Source of the DNA: Candidatus Caccovivens faecavium
Lineage (GTDB): Bacteria; Bacillota; Clostridia; Christensenellales; UBA1242
Length of the DNA stretch: 64,000 nt
Direction of reading: 5' to 3'
Assembly (NCBI GenBank): GCA_018715545.1
Contig: DVLK01000098.1
Location: 1-64,000 of the forward strand
Made by a program: the position numbers and the translations under genes. Positions 18,056-26,380 of the stretch are shown one piece after another (position 1 is the stretch's first letter; each line of letters begins with the position of its first letter). The notes beneath the pieces were generated by a model. That model worked only from the letters and a program-made list of their open reading frames with translations, was not told the DNA's origin and did no database searches.

Positions 18056-18520
18056 ATGAAAAAAAGAACGAAGATAATCATTCTTTCACTAATGATAGTC
18101 CTTCTAGGAGTGACAGGTTATTTAAATATTGTTTTAAACAATAATGTAAGTCCAACTACGACCACAACTACAACATCCTACTTTGTTTCATATAGAAATG
18201 ATAGAGAAACTTCACGCGACCAACAGATGTTATACTATGACGCTATTATCGACAGTGAAACATCTAGCGCGGAAGCTAAGACAAATGCCGAAAATGCAAA
18301 ACTTGCACTTATTGCTTCCATGGAAAAGGAACTTGACACTGAAAACTTAGTTAAGGCTTGCGGTTTTTCTGATTGCGTTATCTCCATAACCGATCCTAAT
18401 GTTAATGTAGTTGTTGAATGTGCTTCTATTACAGACGATGAAAATATCATAATAACTAACACTGTTTCTGAGGCATTAGGTATAGAACCAAGATATATTG
18501 TAATAATTCCTGTTGAATAG
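18056..18520 (+). CDS. spoIIIAH: Stage III sporulation protein AH-like
   Basis: 154 residues, an N-terminal membrane anchor (about 6-27), a Thr-rich linker, then a soluble domain of the YscJ/SpoIIIAH type that in B. subtilis binds forespore SpoIIQ. The segment VKACGFSDCVISI with a final IEPRYIVIIPVE fits family ends. AAAAGGAG precedes the ATG. Last gene of the operon; a separate promoter begins right after its stop codon. Confidence 0.88.
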   Translation: MKKRTKIIILSLMIVLLGVTGYLNIVLNNNVSPTTTTTTTSYFVSYRNDRETSRDQQMLYYDAIIDSETSSAEAKTNAENAKLALIASMEKELDTENLVKACGFSDCVISITDPNVNVVVECASITDDENIIITNTVSEALGIEPRYIVIIPVE

Positions 18521-18521
18521 T

Positions 18522-18550
18522 TTGCTTTTTATAAAAATATGTGCTAAAAT
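18522..18550 (+). promoter_or_regulatory. Promoter of asp23-nusB-xseAB-proS
   Basis: TTGCTT (18522-18527), 17-nt spacer, TAAAAT (18545-18550), just after the spoIIIAH stop. It would uncouple the housekeeping genes from the sporulation operon. Confidence 0.6.
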
Positions 18551-18572
18551 GATGCTGTAAAAGGGAGTTTTT

Positions 18573-18944
18573 ATGGCAGTAAAGTCTGAGGACAATAAAA
18601 ATAAGGGTAAAATAACCTTAGATAGAAATATACTTGTGTCTATCATCAACCTTGCAACTAAGGAGATAAACGGCGTTGAAAGCGTATGTAATAAGCATCG
18701 TCCGCTTTATAAGAGAATGTTCAACCGTTACGATGACGGAGTGGAGGTAAAGTTCGAAAAGAATGGCGCATTGACCATTGATGTGTATATAAATATATAC
18801 ATTGGCTTCAATGTGCCTGACATTGCCTTCCGCGTGCAAGAGAACATCCGTAATTCACTTGCAACCATGGTGGCATTAAAGCCAATGAAGATAAATGTTC
18901 ACATCGTAGATGTAGAGTGCGATAGAGAGGCTTCCGATGCGTAG
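18573..18944 (+). CDS. Asp23/Gls24 family protein
   Basis: 123 residues of the Asp23/Gls24 (YqhY-like) family; the motif ISIINLATKEINGVESV and the pattern VKFEKNGALTIDVYINI are characteristic. Such proteins are cytoplasmic or membrane-associated and linked to envelope or acyl-lipid homeostasis; the exact role is unresolved. The position directly before nusB matches yqhY-nusB in other Firmicutes. It overlaps nusB by 8 bp. A second paralogue lies at 29178. Confidence 0.9.
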   Translation: MAVKSEDNKNKGKITLDRNILVSIINLATKEINGVESVCNKHRPLYKRMFNRYDDGVEVKFEKNGALTIDVYINIYIGFNVPDIAFRVQENIRNSLATMVALKPMKINVHIVDVECDREASDA

Positions 18945-19317
18945 AGATGCAAGAGAGGGTGCGTTTAAACTCATCTTTGAAACGCTATTTAAGGATGCGG
19001 AAGAGGAAACGCTTAACGAAGTCATTAGCCCACTTAAAAAGGAAGCGGACATAACCTTTTGTGAAGACATATTTAACGCTTATAAAGAACATAGAGAGGA
19101 GCTAGAAAAAGAGGTATCAACGCATCTTCAAAATTACGATGTTTCGCGCGTTTATCGCATTGACCTTGCACTTATTTATCTTGCGCTTACGGAAATAAAA
19201 TATCTTTCCACTCCAAAAGCTGTGGCAATCAACGAGGCGATTGAAATTTCAAAAAAATATTCGACCATCGACAGCAAAAGATTTATAAATGGAATACTTT
19301 CAGCGATAATAGGTTAG
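18937..19317 (+). CDS. nusB: Transcription antitermination factor NusB
   Basis: 126-residue all-helical RNA-binding factor that, with S10 and NusA, supports antitermination on rRNA operons. Begins MRRDAREGAFKLIFE and contains YRIDLALIYLALTEIKYL and the family C-terminal signature AINEAIEISKKYSTIDSKRFINGIL. Overlaps the upstream asp23-type gene; xseA follows after one base. Confidence 0.95.
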   Translation: MRRDAREGAFKLIFETLFKDAEEETLNEVISPLKKEADITFCEDIFNAYKEHREELEKEVSTHLQNYDVSRVYRIDLALIYLALTEIKYLSTPKAVAINEAIEISKKYSTIDSKRFINGILSAIIG

Positions 19318-19318
19318 T

Positions 19319-20524
19319 ATGAATGCATTAAGTGTCACAAAGTTTAATAGCATTGTTAGAGATATCTTTAACAGCGAGGAACTTCTCCACAACATAAGTA
19401 TTGTTGGAGAAGTTTTTGGCGTGTCAAGAGCAAAAACTGCCATTTATTTTTCGCTTAAAGATGAAGAAAGCTCCTTGCCATGTCTGACTTTTAATTTGTC
19501 GCTTTTTGATAACATTAAAGAGGGTGATATGGTGACCATTCAAGGTTCGCCAAATTACTATGTCAAAAGTGGTAGATTTAACTTTGTTACATACAGCATT
19601 GTGCCATCAGGGCTAGGATTACTCTATCAAAAATTTGTTGAACTTAAAAACAAACTTGAACAAGAGGGATTATTCTCACAAGAACACAAGAAAGAAATGC
19701 CAAAGAGTATTAAGCGTATTGGTGTTGTTACCTCTAAGGAAGGCGCAGTTATTCAAGATATTAAAAATGTTGCTTGGCGTAGAAATCCATCGGTTGACAT
19801 CGTGCTTTACTCATGTAAGGTGCAGGGTAACGGGGCTGAAAAAGAGATAGCGGAAGGAATTGACTTCTTTTCAAACTATGATAAGGTGGATGCTGTGATT
19901 GTGGCGCGAGGTGGTGGCTCTCTTGAAGATTTATCAGCATATAACACTGAAATTGTGGCGCGTTCGGCATATAACTGCAACAAATTTCTAGTTTCTGCGG
20001 TTGGTCATGAGGTAGATTTTACTATCATCGACTTTGTAAGTGATTTAAGAGCTCCAACACCGAGTGCGGCAGCAGAGCTAGTGACGGAAGATAGGCAAAA
20101 AGAAAAAATAAATTTCAAGCATATTTTAAATAAACTTACAAGAGATTTAGAAAATTATATCGGTGACAAATTAGAGGAGTATAACGATTTAACAGCATAT
20201 CTATTGACGCGCTGTGAAGATTATGTTGAAGATAAAAAAGAGCCGTTAAAATTTAATGCAAGTAAGTTATCTTATATTATTGAAAAACTATGTATGCAAG
20301 AGGAGCATAACTTAAAATTAAAACAAAGCATGCTTGACGGACTAAATCCTATGCGCGTGCTAGAAAGAGGCTATGCCAAAGTGGAACAAGGTGGAGTGGC
20401 AATAAATGATGCAAAAAGTGTGTTAGATAGTATGCCACTAGAAATTAATTTCTGTGACGGACAGGTAACGACCAGCGTTATGAAGAAAACAATATTTGAA
20501 CAAAAGGGAGATTTAAGGAGATAA
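19319..20524 (+). CDS. xseA: Exodeoxyribonuclease VII large subunit
   Basis: 401 residues: N-terminal OB-fold (LLHNISIVGEVFGVSRAKTAIYFSLKD), then the conserved catalytic core with RIGVVTSKEGAVIQDI, ARGGGSLEDLSAYN and SAVGHEVDFTIIDFVSDLRAPTPSAAAE, followed by a helical region. With XseB it degrades single-stranded DNA. It is somewhat short in the helical segment relative to E. coli. The start has little Shine-Dalgarno support but follows the nusB stop by one base. Confidence 0.95.
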   Translation: MNALSVTKFNSIVRDIFNSEELLHNISIVGEVFGVSRAKTAIYFSLKDEESSLPCLTFNLSLFDNIKEGDMVTIQGSPNYYVKSGRFNFVTYSIVPSGLGLLYQKFVELKNKLEQEGLFSQEHKKEMPKSIKRIGVVTSKEGAVIQDIKNVAWRRNPSVDIVLYSCKVQGNGAEKEIAEGIDFFSNYDKVDAVIVARGGGSLEDLSAYNTEIVARSAYNCNKFLVSAVGHEVDFTIIDFVSDLRAPTPSAAAELVTEDRQKEKINFKHILNKLTRDLENYIGDKLEEYNDLTAYLLTRCEDYVEDKKEPLKFNASKLSYIIEKLCMQEEHNLKLKQSMLDGLNPMRVLERGYAKVEQGGVAINDAKSVLDSMPLEINFCDGQVTTSVMKKTIFEQKGDLRR

Positions 20525-20526
20525 AT

Positions 20527-20745
20527 ATGGAAAAAGAACTCATTTATGAAGATGCCATAAAAGAATTAGAGGAAATAACAAATAAACTAGATAGTGAAAG
20601 TTTGCCACTAGCAAAAAGCGAGGAGCTTTTTAATCGTGCGCTATTTTTAGCTAAATTTTGCCAAGAAGAACTTTCAAAATCTTCTAAAAAACTCTTTGAA
20701 ATTAAAAAAGAGTTTGACAGAATTCAAGAGGAGGAGAGCGAATGA
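20527..20745 (+). CDS. xseB: Exodeoxyribonuclease VII small subunit
   Basis: 72-residue helical subunit with the family pattern YEDAIKELEEITNKLDSESLPL followed by a second helix. Forms exonuclease VII with XseA immediately upstream. AAGGAG precedes the ATG. Its stop overlaps the proS start (ATGA), so coupling to proS is likely. The ispA gene that often follows xseB in Firmicutes is absent. Confidence 0.93.
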   Translation: MEKELIYEDAIKELEEITNKLDSESLPLAKSEELFNRALFLAKFCQEELSKSSKKLFEIKKEFDRIQEEESE

Positions 20746-22469
20746 AACTAAGTAAACTTGTCGGCGAGAGATATAAAGAAACGCCAAACGGAGCACAACT
20801 AAAAAGTCATATCTTACTTCTTCGTGCGGGCTACATAAAGCAGGTTAGCACGGGTATTTTTTCCATGCTTCCACCGGCACAGAGAGTGAGCCAAAAAATT
20901 CAAAATATCATCCGCGAAGAGATGAACGCCATCGGCGGTCAAGAGGTCTTATTCCCTGTTGTTATGCCAAGAGAACTTTGGGAGATGTCTGGGCGCTATC
21001 AAACTATACAAGAGGAATTACTCCGCTTTAAAGACAGAACTGGTCATGATATGCTTTTAGGCATGACGCATGAAGAGGCCGCCGTTCACATGGTTATGAA
21101 CACCGTGAAAAGTCATGACGAGCTTCCTTGCATGATTTATCAAATTCAAACAAAATATCGTGATGAGGCGCGCCCACGCGGTGGACTTATTCGCGTTAAA
21201 GAGTTTTTGATGAAAGACGCATACTCTTTCCATACCTCTCAGGAAGATTTAGATAGTTATTATAAAAAAGTCTATGACGCTTACAACAGAATTTACAAGC
21301 GTATAGGGCTTAAAAATTTCATTTCTGTGAAGTCTGACAGTGGCATCATGGGCGGTAAGGTGGCGGACGAGTTTATGCTTGTCACCGACAGCGGAGAAGA
21401 TAGGCTTGTGCTTTGCGATAAGTGTGGCTATAAGGCGAACATGGAGGTTGCAAGTGGCGTCAAAACTCCAAATGCTGAGTGCGAGATGAAAGAACTTGAA
21501 GAGGTGTTCACAGGTAACGCAAAGACGATTGAAGAACTTTGCCATTATCTTAATATTAAGCCAGAAGAGACCGTCAAGGCGGTGTGCTATGTGACAAGTG
21601 AGGAGAGGCTAGTTGTCGCGTTTCTTCGTGGTGACTATGATATCAACGAAAAGAAACTAGCGAAACTTTGTAAGAGCGAGATTAAAGTTGCCGACACTGA
21701 CAAATTTGGCTTAGTGGCTGGCAATATCGGTTGCGTGAACTTGACCGTGCCAGAGGACGCACTTGTTTTCTATGATAATTCGCTTGAAAATTTAAACAAC
21801 TTTGTGACAGGTGCAAATAGAGAAGATTACCACTTAAAAAATGTGTGTGCTTCGCGTGATTTAAGCGATGTCGTTTTTGACGATATTGCGCTTGTGAAAG
21901 AGGGCGATTATTGCCCTGTATGCGGGGAAAAATTGAGGCTCACGCGCGGAATTGAAATCGGCAACATCTTCCAACTCGGCACAAAATACACAAAGTCTAT
22001 GGGTATGAAGGTTAGCATGCCAGACGGAAGCAGTATGGAGCCAATCATGGGTTGCTATGGCATAGGAATAGGCAGGGCGCTTGCCAGCATAATTGAAGAA
22101 AAGGGCGATGAAAAGGGTATTGTTTGGCCTATGACCGTTGCTCCATGGCAGGTGCATTTCTGTCCACTTCGTCTTGATGATGAGAATGTTTCGGCGGTGG
22201 CTGATGAACTCTATAAAAAGATGCACGACGCTGGCATTGAGGTGCTATACGATGACCGCGTTGTCTCCGCTGGTGTAAAACTCACTGACAGCGAACTTAT
22301 GGGCATGCCAATCCGTGTGGTGATTAGCCCTAAAACTATGGCAAACGGCACAGCCGAAGTGACCATGCGCGAAACTGGCGAAACAAACTTTATTCCTCTT
22401 CAAAATCTATTAAGCGAACTTAAAGCAATAATCGAAGATGAGGTCGGCGAGATAGAAAAAAATCTTTGA
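20742..22469 (+). CDS. proS: Prolyl-tRNA synthetase (bacterial class II, with editing domain)
   Basis: 575 residues. Class II motifs near the N-terminus (GIFSMLPPAQRV; RFKDRTGHDMLLGMTHEEA; KYRDEARPRGGLIRVKEFLMKDAYSFH), then the inserted trans-editing domain (about 220-400), motif 3 (GCYGIGIGRALASI) and the anticodon-binding domain starting WQVHFCPL. A CPVCGEKLRLTRG cysteine pair precedes motif 3. Full bacterial form. GAGGAGAG lies upstream in xseB. Confidence 0.96.
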   Translation: MKLSKLVGERYKETPNGAQLKSHILLLRAGYIKQVSTGIFSMLPPAQRVSQKIQNIIREEMNAIGGQEVLFPVVMPRELWEMSGRYQTIQEELLRFKDRTGHDMLLGMTHEEAAVHMVMNTVKSHDELPCMIYQIQTKYRDEARPRGGLIRVKEFLMKDAYSFHTSQEDLDSYYKKVYDAYNRIYKRIGLKNFISVKSDSGIMGGKVADEFMLVTDSGEDRLVLCDKCGYKANMEVASGVKTPNAECEMKELEEVFTGNAKTIEELCHYLNIKPEETVKAVCYVTSEERLVVAFLRGDYDINEKKLAKLCKSEIKVADTDKFGLVAGNIGCVNLTVPEDALVFYDNSLENLNNFVTGANREDYHLKNVCASRDLSDVVFDDIALVKEGDYCPVCGEKLRLTRGIEIGNIFQLGTKYTKSMGMKVSMPDGSSMEPIMGCYGIGIGRALASIIEEKGDEKGIVWPMTVAPWQVHFCPLRLDDENVSAVADELYKKMHDAGIEVLYDDRVVSAGVKLTDSELMGMPIRVVISPKTMANGTAEVTMRETGETNFIPLQNLLSELKAIIEDEVGEIEKNL

Positions 22470-22489
22470 AAATAAAGCTTTTAGCGAAG

Positions 22490-22700
22490 AGCGAAGGCAA
22501 GTCGTTGGCTCGCAGTGAAAAACTGAGAAAAGATTATATAAGCTGGTGTTGTTTTGAGCAAAAGAGCGTAGCGATTGCTGTCGAAACATCTCAAAAATCA
22601 AGCTGTCCTCTCTTAGATCCTTCGACTACGCTCAGGATGACAGAAATAGTGAAAAAGTTGGATATTTTTTGAGAGTTTTGCCGTAACGCCGTAGCTTTGT
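22490..22700. repeat. Degraded dispersed repeats between proS and a membrane protein gene
   Basis: This 285-bp gap holds an 18-nt block at 22580-22597 that is the reverse complement of 7859-7876, and a palindrome with arms GATCCTTCGAC and CTCAGGATGAC (22616-22641) related to 7919-7962. TTTTTGAGAGTTTTG near 22666-22680 repeats sequence at the start of sigK (8056-8070). No gene is credible here. Confidence 0.6.
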
Positions 22701-22754
22701 TAGTTTAATTAGTTTATTTATTCTAAATGATACCTTATTTGAATAAAATATTCT

Positions 22755-23294
22755 ATGAAAAAGGGTTCGGTTCGGTGGGCGTTTAAAGTCTTTGTGCTTT
22801 CACTTTCACTCTCCATTGTTTTTAGTTTAATGTCGCAAAGTTTGTTGCCGACATTATCTTCTTTTTTCTCTATCTTTGTAATTATCTTTTTTATCTTTGT
22901 GGCGGTGGTGTTTGATATGGTTGCGGTGGCATTCACAACGATAAGCGAAGATAAACTTTTGCCATACAAAGACGAAAAGGGCTACAACATGGCTCTCTCA
23001 CTGTGTCGAAACGCCGACAAGGTTTCCTCTTTTGGTGGAGATGTTGTGGGCGATATTTGTGGAATATTGAGCGGAGCTGGCGGTGTAAGTTTGGTTCTTA
23101 ATATGCACCTTGAAGGCAGTGAGCTTAACCTTCTTGTGACTTGTTTAGTAAGCAGTCTTATTGCAGGTGTCACAATCTTTTGTAAGGCGATTATGAAAAG
23201 TTATTCCATTGAAAATTGCGGCAAAATTGCTATAAAAACAGGCTCGTATTTGGAGTTTGGAAGAAAAAATCGAAAAGAAAAAACTAAAAAGTGA
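22755..23294 (+). CDS. Membrane protein, possibly CNNM/CorB-like
   Basis: 179 residues with about four hydrophobic segments (9-30, 35-58, a Gly-rich stretch near 100-115, 125-145) and a basic C-terminus. The segment VAFTTISEDKLLPYKDEKGYNMALSL recalls the membrane domain of CNNM/DUF21 Mg2+/Co2+ efflux proteins, but the CBS domains are absent, so the assignment is weak. A TAAAAT box ends 5 nt before the ATG and no Shine-Dalgarno is seen, so the mRNA may be leaderless; the -35 is poor. Confidence 0.55.
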   Translation: MKKGSVRWAFKVFVLSLSLSIVFSLMSQSLLPTLSSFFSIFVIIFFIFVAVVFDMVAVAFTTISEDKLLPYKDEKGYNMALSLCRNADKVSSFGGDVVGDICGILSGAGGVSLVLNMHLEGSELNLLVTCLVSSLIAGVTIFCKAIMKSYSIENCGKIAIKTGSYLEFGRKNRKEKTKK

Positions 23295-23404
23295 AAAAAG
23301 TCGATGGAAGAGGAAAGGGTTGGGAAACCAATGGAGTAGCCGTTAGAAAAGTTCACTTTTCGTGCCGGCGTTAAGCGTAGTTGGTGTCCGCAACAAAAAA
23401 TTGC

Positions 23405-23433
23405 TTTACAAAGTGTTATCAAAATGCTATAAT
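23405..23433 (+). promoter_or_regulatory. Promoter predicting a leaderless mRNA
   Basis: TTTACA (23405-23410), 17-nt spacer, consensus TATAAT (23428-23433), then 7 nt to the ATG at 23441. No ribosome-binding site fits between them. Confidence 0.72.
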
Positions 23434-23440
23434 ATCGTGT

Positions 23441-24457
23441 ATGGAAAATTTTTATGATGCAATTTTGGATGCGTTAGTGGATGTTTTCAAGATGATGCCT
23501 ATTCTCTTTTTGGCATATCTTCTTGTTTCATACCTTTCACACGACCATAATCATAAATTTTCTGGCTTTCTCAGCAAAAAGAAAAGGACGAGCGTGCTTT
23601 ACGCTTCCTTTTTAGGTTGTGTTCCTCAGTGTGGATTTAGTTCGGTTATTGCCGACCTATATTCAAGGCAAAAGGTGACACTCGGCACGCTGGTTGCGGT
23701 GTTTGCAGCAACAAGTGATGAGGCAATTCCTATCATGATTGCCACGCCGAGCCAAATTTTAAATATGCTCCTTTTAATCGGCATAAAGATAGTTTTGGCG
23801 CTCCTTTGGGGCTATGGCATCGACTTTGTTGTTGAAATTTTCTCTAAATTAAGAAAGAAAAAGGTGGCAAATGCTACGGCGAAAAATTTGGTCGGTGAAG
23901 ATGCCAGCAAAACAAAGGAATTTTCTCATGCGGAAAACGACCATGTTGCTAATCACGAGTTAAGCGAAGGTCATCATGAACACCATATTCATGAGTGTGG
24001 GCATATACACAGTGACACTTGTGATGAACATTGTCACCATGACGAACAATGCTGTGTTGACAACATCTTTTTGGACGCTTTTAAACACACAATGGAAATT
24101 GCTATTTATGTTTTCATTGCAACTTTTATCATAAATCTACTTATCAACTATTTCACGCTTGATATTTTTACAACAATACTCACAGACAATGGTATTGTCC
24201 AAATACTTATTGCGTGCGTTGTAGGTCTTATTCCAAACTGCGCTTCATCTGTTTTACTTGTCGAACTCTTCACAGTCGGCGCGCTTTCATTTCCAGCACT
24301 TGTTGCAGGACTTTCTACGGGCGCAGGCGTTGGACTTATCATTCTTATTACCAAAAACAAGCATCCGCTTAAAAATATAGGCATACTGCTTTTGCAGTTC
24401 GCTATCGGTGTTGTGAGCGGTTTGATAATTTATGGCATCTTTCAATTAGTTATTTGA
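23441..24457 (+). CDS. Putative 10-TM heavy-metal (manganese-type) exporter
   Basis: 338 residues. Two membrane halves share a repeated motif, FLGCVPQCGFSSVIADLY and GLIPNCASSVLLVELF, each followed by a small-residue-rich helix, the pattern of the putative Mn/heavy-metal permease family (ArsP-like). Between them (about 165-215) lies a cytoplasmic loop rich in His, Cys and acidic residues (HHEHHIHECGHIH), a probable metal-binding segment. It likely exports a divalent metal; the substrate is not provable from sequence. The start at 23441 is set by the promoter: the frame is open 20 codons further, but the -10 box lies inside that extension. Confidence 0.75.
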   Translation: MENFYDAILDALVDVFKMMPILFLAYLLVSYLSHDHNHKFSGFLSKKKRTSVLYASFLGCVPQCGFSSVIADLYSRQKVTLGTLVAVFAATSDEAIPIMIATPSQILNMLLLIGIKIVLALLWGYGIDFVVEIFSKLRKKKVANATAKNLVGEDASKTKEFSHAENDHVANHELSEGHHEHHIHECGHIHSDTCDEHCHHDEQCCVDNIFLDAFKHTMEIAIYVFIATFIINLLINYFTLDIFTTILTDNGIVQILIACVVGLIPNCASSVLLVELFTVGALSFPALVAGLSTGAGVGLIILITKNKHPLKNIGILLLQFAIGVVSGLIIYGIFQLVI

Positions 24458-24504
24458 TTGGGTTATGTAGAAATATATAAAACTAAAATTTTAAGGAGGT
24501 AAGA

Positions 24505-25014
24505 GTGTCTTTTGAAACTAATCGCGTGTCGCAAATTAAATTATATATAATACTTGATTCGTTTGTATTAATCTTACCATTTTTAATTGGATTACCAATT
24601 ACATTAGCAGAAAAGCGGTATGATGATTTATTTATCATGTTAAGTATTTGTATCCCTCTTTGTATTGTTGTTATTGTTCAATTTATACTTTTACGAAAAT
24701 ATTATTTAGGAAAAGTTTTTGTAAATGAAGAAGGCGTTGGATATAAATATAAAAACAAAACATATAAAATTTTTAAATGGGAAGAAATTATAAAAGTTAG
24801 TATTGGGAATGCGTATTTCGTTTTTTATAAGGATGAAAAGATAAATCGAGGCAAAAATATAGTAGAAATGAAGTATTCGTCAACAAATAAAAATTATTCG
24901 AAAATCATGGATACCTGCAAAGAAATATGTAAACTTATAGATTCAAAACAAAAAGAAAATGGCTTTCAAGTTCAATATACCAGTGAAAATGTTAGGAAAA
25001 TTTTTGAAAAATAA
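24505..25014 (+). CDS. Membrane protein with PH-like domain, unknown function
   Basis: 169 residues beginning at GTG with a strong AAGGAGG site. Two N-terminal membrane helices (about 14-34 and 42-64), then a soluble beta-rich region (GVGYKYKNKTYKIFKWEEIIKVSIG) that resembles bacterial PH-like domains, then a Lys-rich helical tail. The gene is more AT-rich than its neighbours. Not recognised more precisely. Confidence 0.55.
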   Translation: MSFETNRVSQIKLYIILDSFVLILPFLIGLPITLAEKRYDDLFIMLSICIPLCIVVIVQFILLRKYYLGKVFVNEEGVGYKYKNKTYKIFKWEEIIKVSIGNAYFVFYKDEKINRGKNIVEMKYSSTNKNYSKIMDTCKEICKLIDSKQKENGFQVQYTSENVRKIFEK

Positions 25015-25211
25015 AATAAAAACTGCTTAGAAATTAAACGGTTTTACGCTTTGAGATGGTATTGCCACTTTTTGTTAAAAAATGAATTTGAACAAAAACA
25101 TAAGAAGCAATAATGTTGCGTGACATCGTCACTTTCAATAGGCAGAAAAATTAAGTTTGAATTTAAAAACATTAAACATCCAAAATTTGTTTGGTTTGTT
25201 TGGTAAAACGC
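25015..25211. other. Non-coding gap before the rpsB promoter
   Basis: AT-rich sequence with no gene, terminator or convincing repeat that I can identify. Confidence 0.4.
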
Positions 25212-25240
25212 TTGCAAAATATATTTCTATATGTTATAAT
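25212..25240 (+). promoter_or_regulatory. Promoter of rpsB-tsf
   Basis: TTGCAA (25212-25217), 17-nt spacer, TATAAT (25235-25240). Predicted start near 25247, leaving a leader of about 170 nt. Confidence 0.75.
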
Positions 25241-25246
25241 CATTCC

Positions 25247-25410
25247 GTCATTGGACAAATAAGCACTCAAAGCAAATTTTTAAACAGGTTGCCTGAACGC
25301 TTGCAAACTTTGGTTTTATGTTTTAAATTATGAATTTGTTTGCAGGTAAAAGAGTAATCTTGGGTTGGTTTAAAGAGTTAAAACTTTGGGGAAGGACAAA
25401 AACTAGGAGG
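25247..25410 (+). promoter_or_regulatory. Long rpsB 5' leader, candidate autoregulatory RNA
   Basis: The leader contains a 9-bp stem, CTTGCAAAC (about 25301-25309) with GTTTGCAGG (about 25338-25346), one G-U pair. Ribosomal protein S2 is known to repress its own mRNA through leader RNA in some bacteria, so a similar control is possible here, but I cannot match a named motif. Confidence 0.4.
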
Positions 25411-25419
25411 TAAAAAATT

Positions 25420-26328
25420 ATGTCAGTTATTTCAATGAAACAACTTCTTGAAGCTGGTGTTCATTTCGGTCACCAAACAAGAAAGTGGAACCCTAAGATG
25501 AAAGAATACATCTTCACTGCAAGAAATGATATTCACATCTTAAATTTGGAGCTCACATCAGAGCAAATCGACAAGGCATACAGCTTTGTTCGCGATGTTG
25601 TAGCTTCTGGAAAGAGCGTGCTTTTTGTTGGAACAAAGAAGCAGGCGCAAGAAGCAGTTAAGGAAGAGGCAGAGAGATGCGGAATGTTCTACATCAACAC
25701 TCGTTGGCTTGGCGGAACTTTAACTAACTTCAAAACAATTAGAAACAGAATTGAGAGATTAAATAAACTCAATCAAATGGAAAAGGTTGGTGAATTTGAC
25801 CTTCTTCCAAAGAAAGAGGTTGCTCTCTTAAAGCAAGAAAGAGATAAGCTTGAAAAGAACCTCGGCGGAATTAAAGATATGCACGAACTTCCAGGTGTAC
25901 TTTTCGTTGTTGACCCAACCAATGAAAAAATCTGTGTTCATGAAGCAAACATCTTAAACATTCCAGTAGTTTCACTTGTTGACACAAACTGCGACCCATC
26001 AAATGTCACAATTGTAATTCCAGGAAATGATGATGCTATTCGCTCTGTTAAGCTCATTGCAAGCGCAATTGCAGACGCTGTTATTGAGGCAAGAGAGGGC
26101 GTTTCTATGCAGAAGAATGAAGAGGAAGACGAGAAGGTTGACCTTGAAAGTTTACTCACAGAAGCTAAGCCTAGCTTAGAGCTTGCTGAGGCTGGCGAGG
26201 AAGTTAAAAAGACAAACAAAAAACCTAAGAAAAAACCAGCCAAGAAAGTAGAAAAAACTGAAAAGGTTGAAGAAAAGAAAGAAGAAGTAAAAGAAGAAAA
26301 AGTTGAAGAGAAAAAGGACGCTGAATAA
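25420..26328 (+). CDS. rpsB: Ribosomal protein S2
   Basis: Small-subunit protein needed for S1 or leader binding and 30S assembly. The family start [27 protein letters not shown], split by normal motifs, is present ([15 protein letters not shown]), as are [17 protein letters not shown] and [12 protein letters not shown]. At 302 residues it is about 60 longer than usual because of a Lys/Glu-rich C-terminal tail (from about residue 240) that looks disordered. AGGAGG precedes the ATG. Followed by tsf, as in nearly all bacteria. Confidence 0.97.
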   Translation: MSVISMKQLLEAGVHFGHQTRKWNPKMKEYIFTARNDIHILNLELTSEQIDKAYSFVRDVVASGKSVLFVGTKKQAQEAVKEEAERCGMFYINTRWLGGTLTNFKTIRNRIERLNKLNQMEKVGEFDLLPKKEVALLKQERDKLEKNLGGIKDMHELPGVLFVVDPTNEKICVHEANILNIPVVSLVDTNCDPSNVTIVIPGNDDAIRSVKLIASAIADAVIEAREGVSMQKNEEEDEKVDLESLLTEAKPSLELAEAGEEVKKTNKKPKKKPAKKVEKTEKVEEKKEEVKEEKVEEKKDAE

Positions 26329-26380
26329 TCTAAATACTTAGCGTTTCAAGAAAAAATTTAAAATCAAAAAGGAGATAATT

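Noticed and set aside
8800..23400. TAAGCGTAGTTG at 8803 and 23374 as further copies of the A/B structured element
   Set aside because: They share a short string with each other, but the ATTTGAGCGA core and nested stems of A/B are absent.
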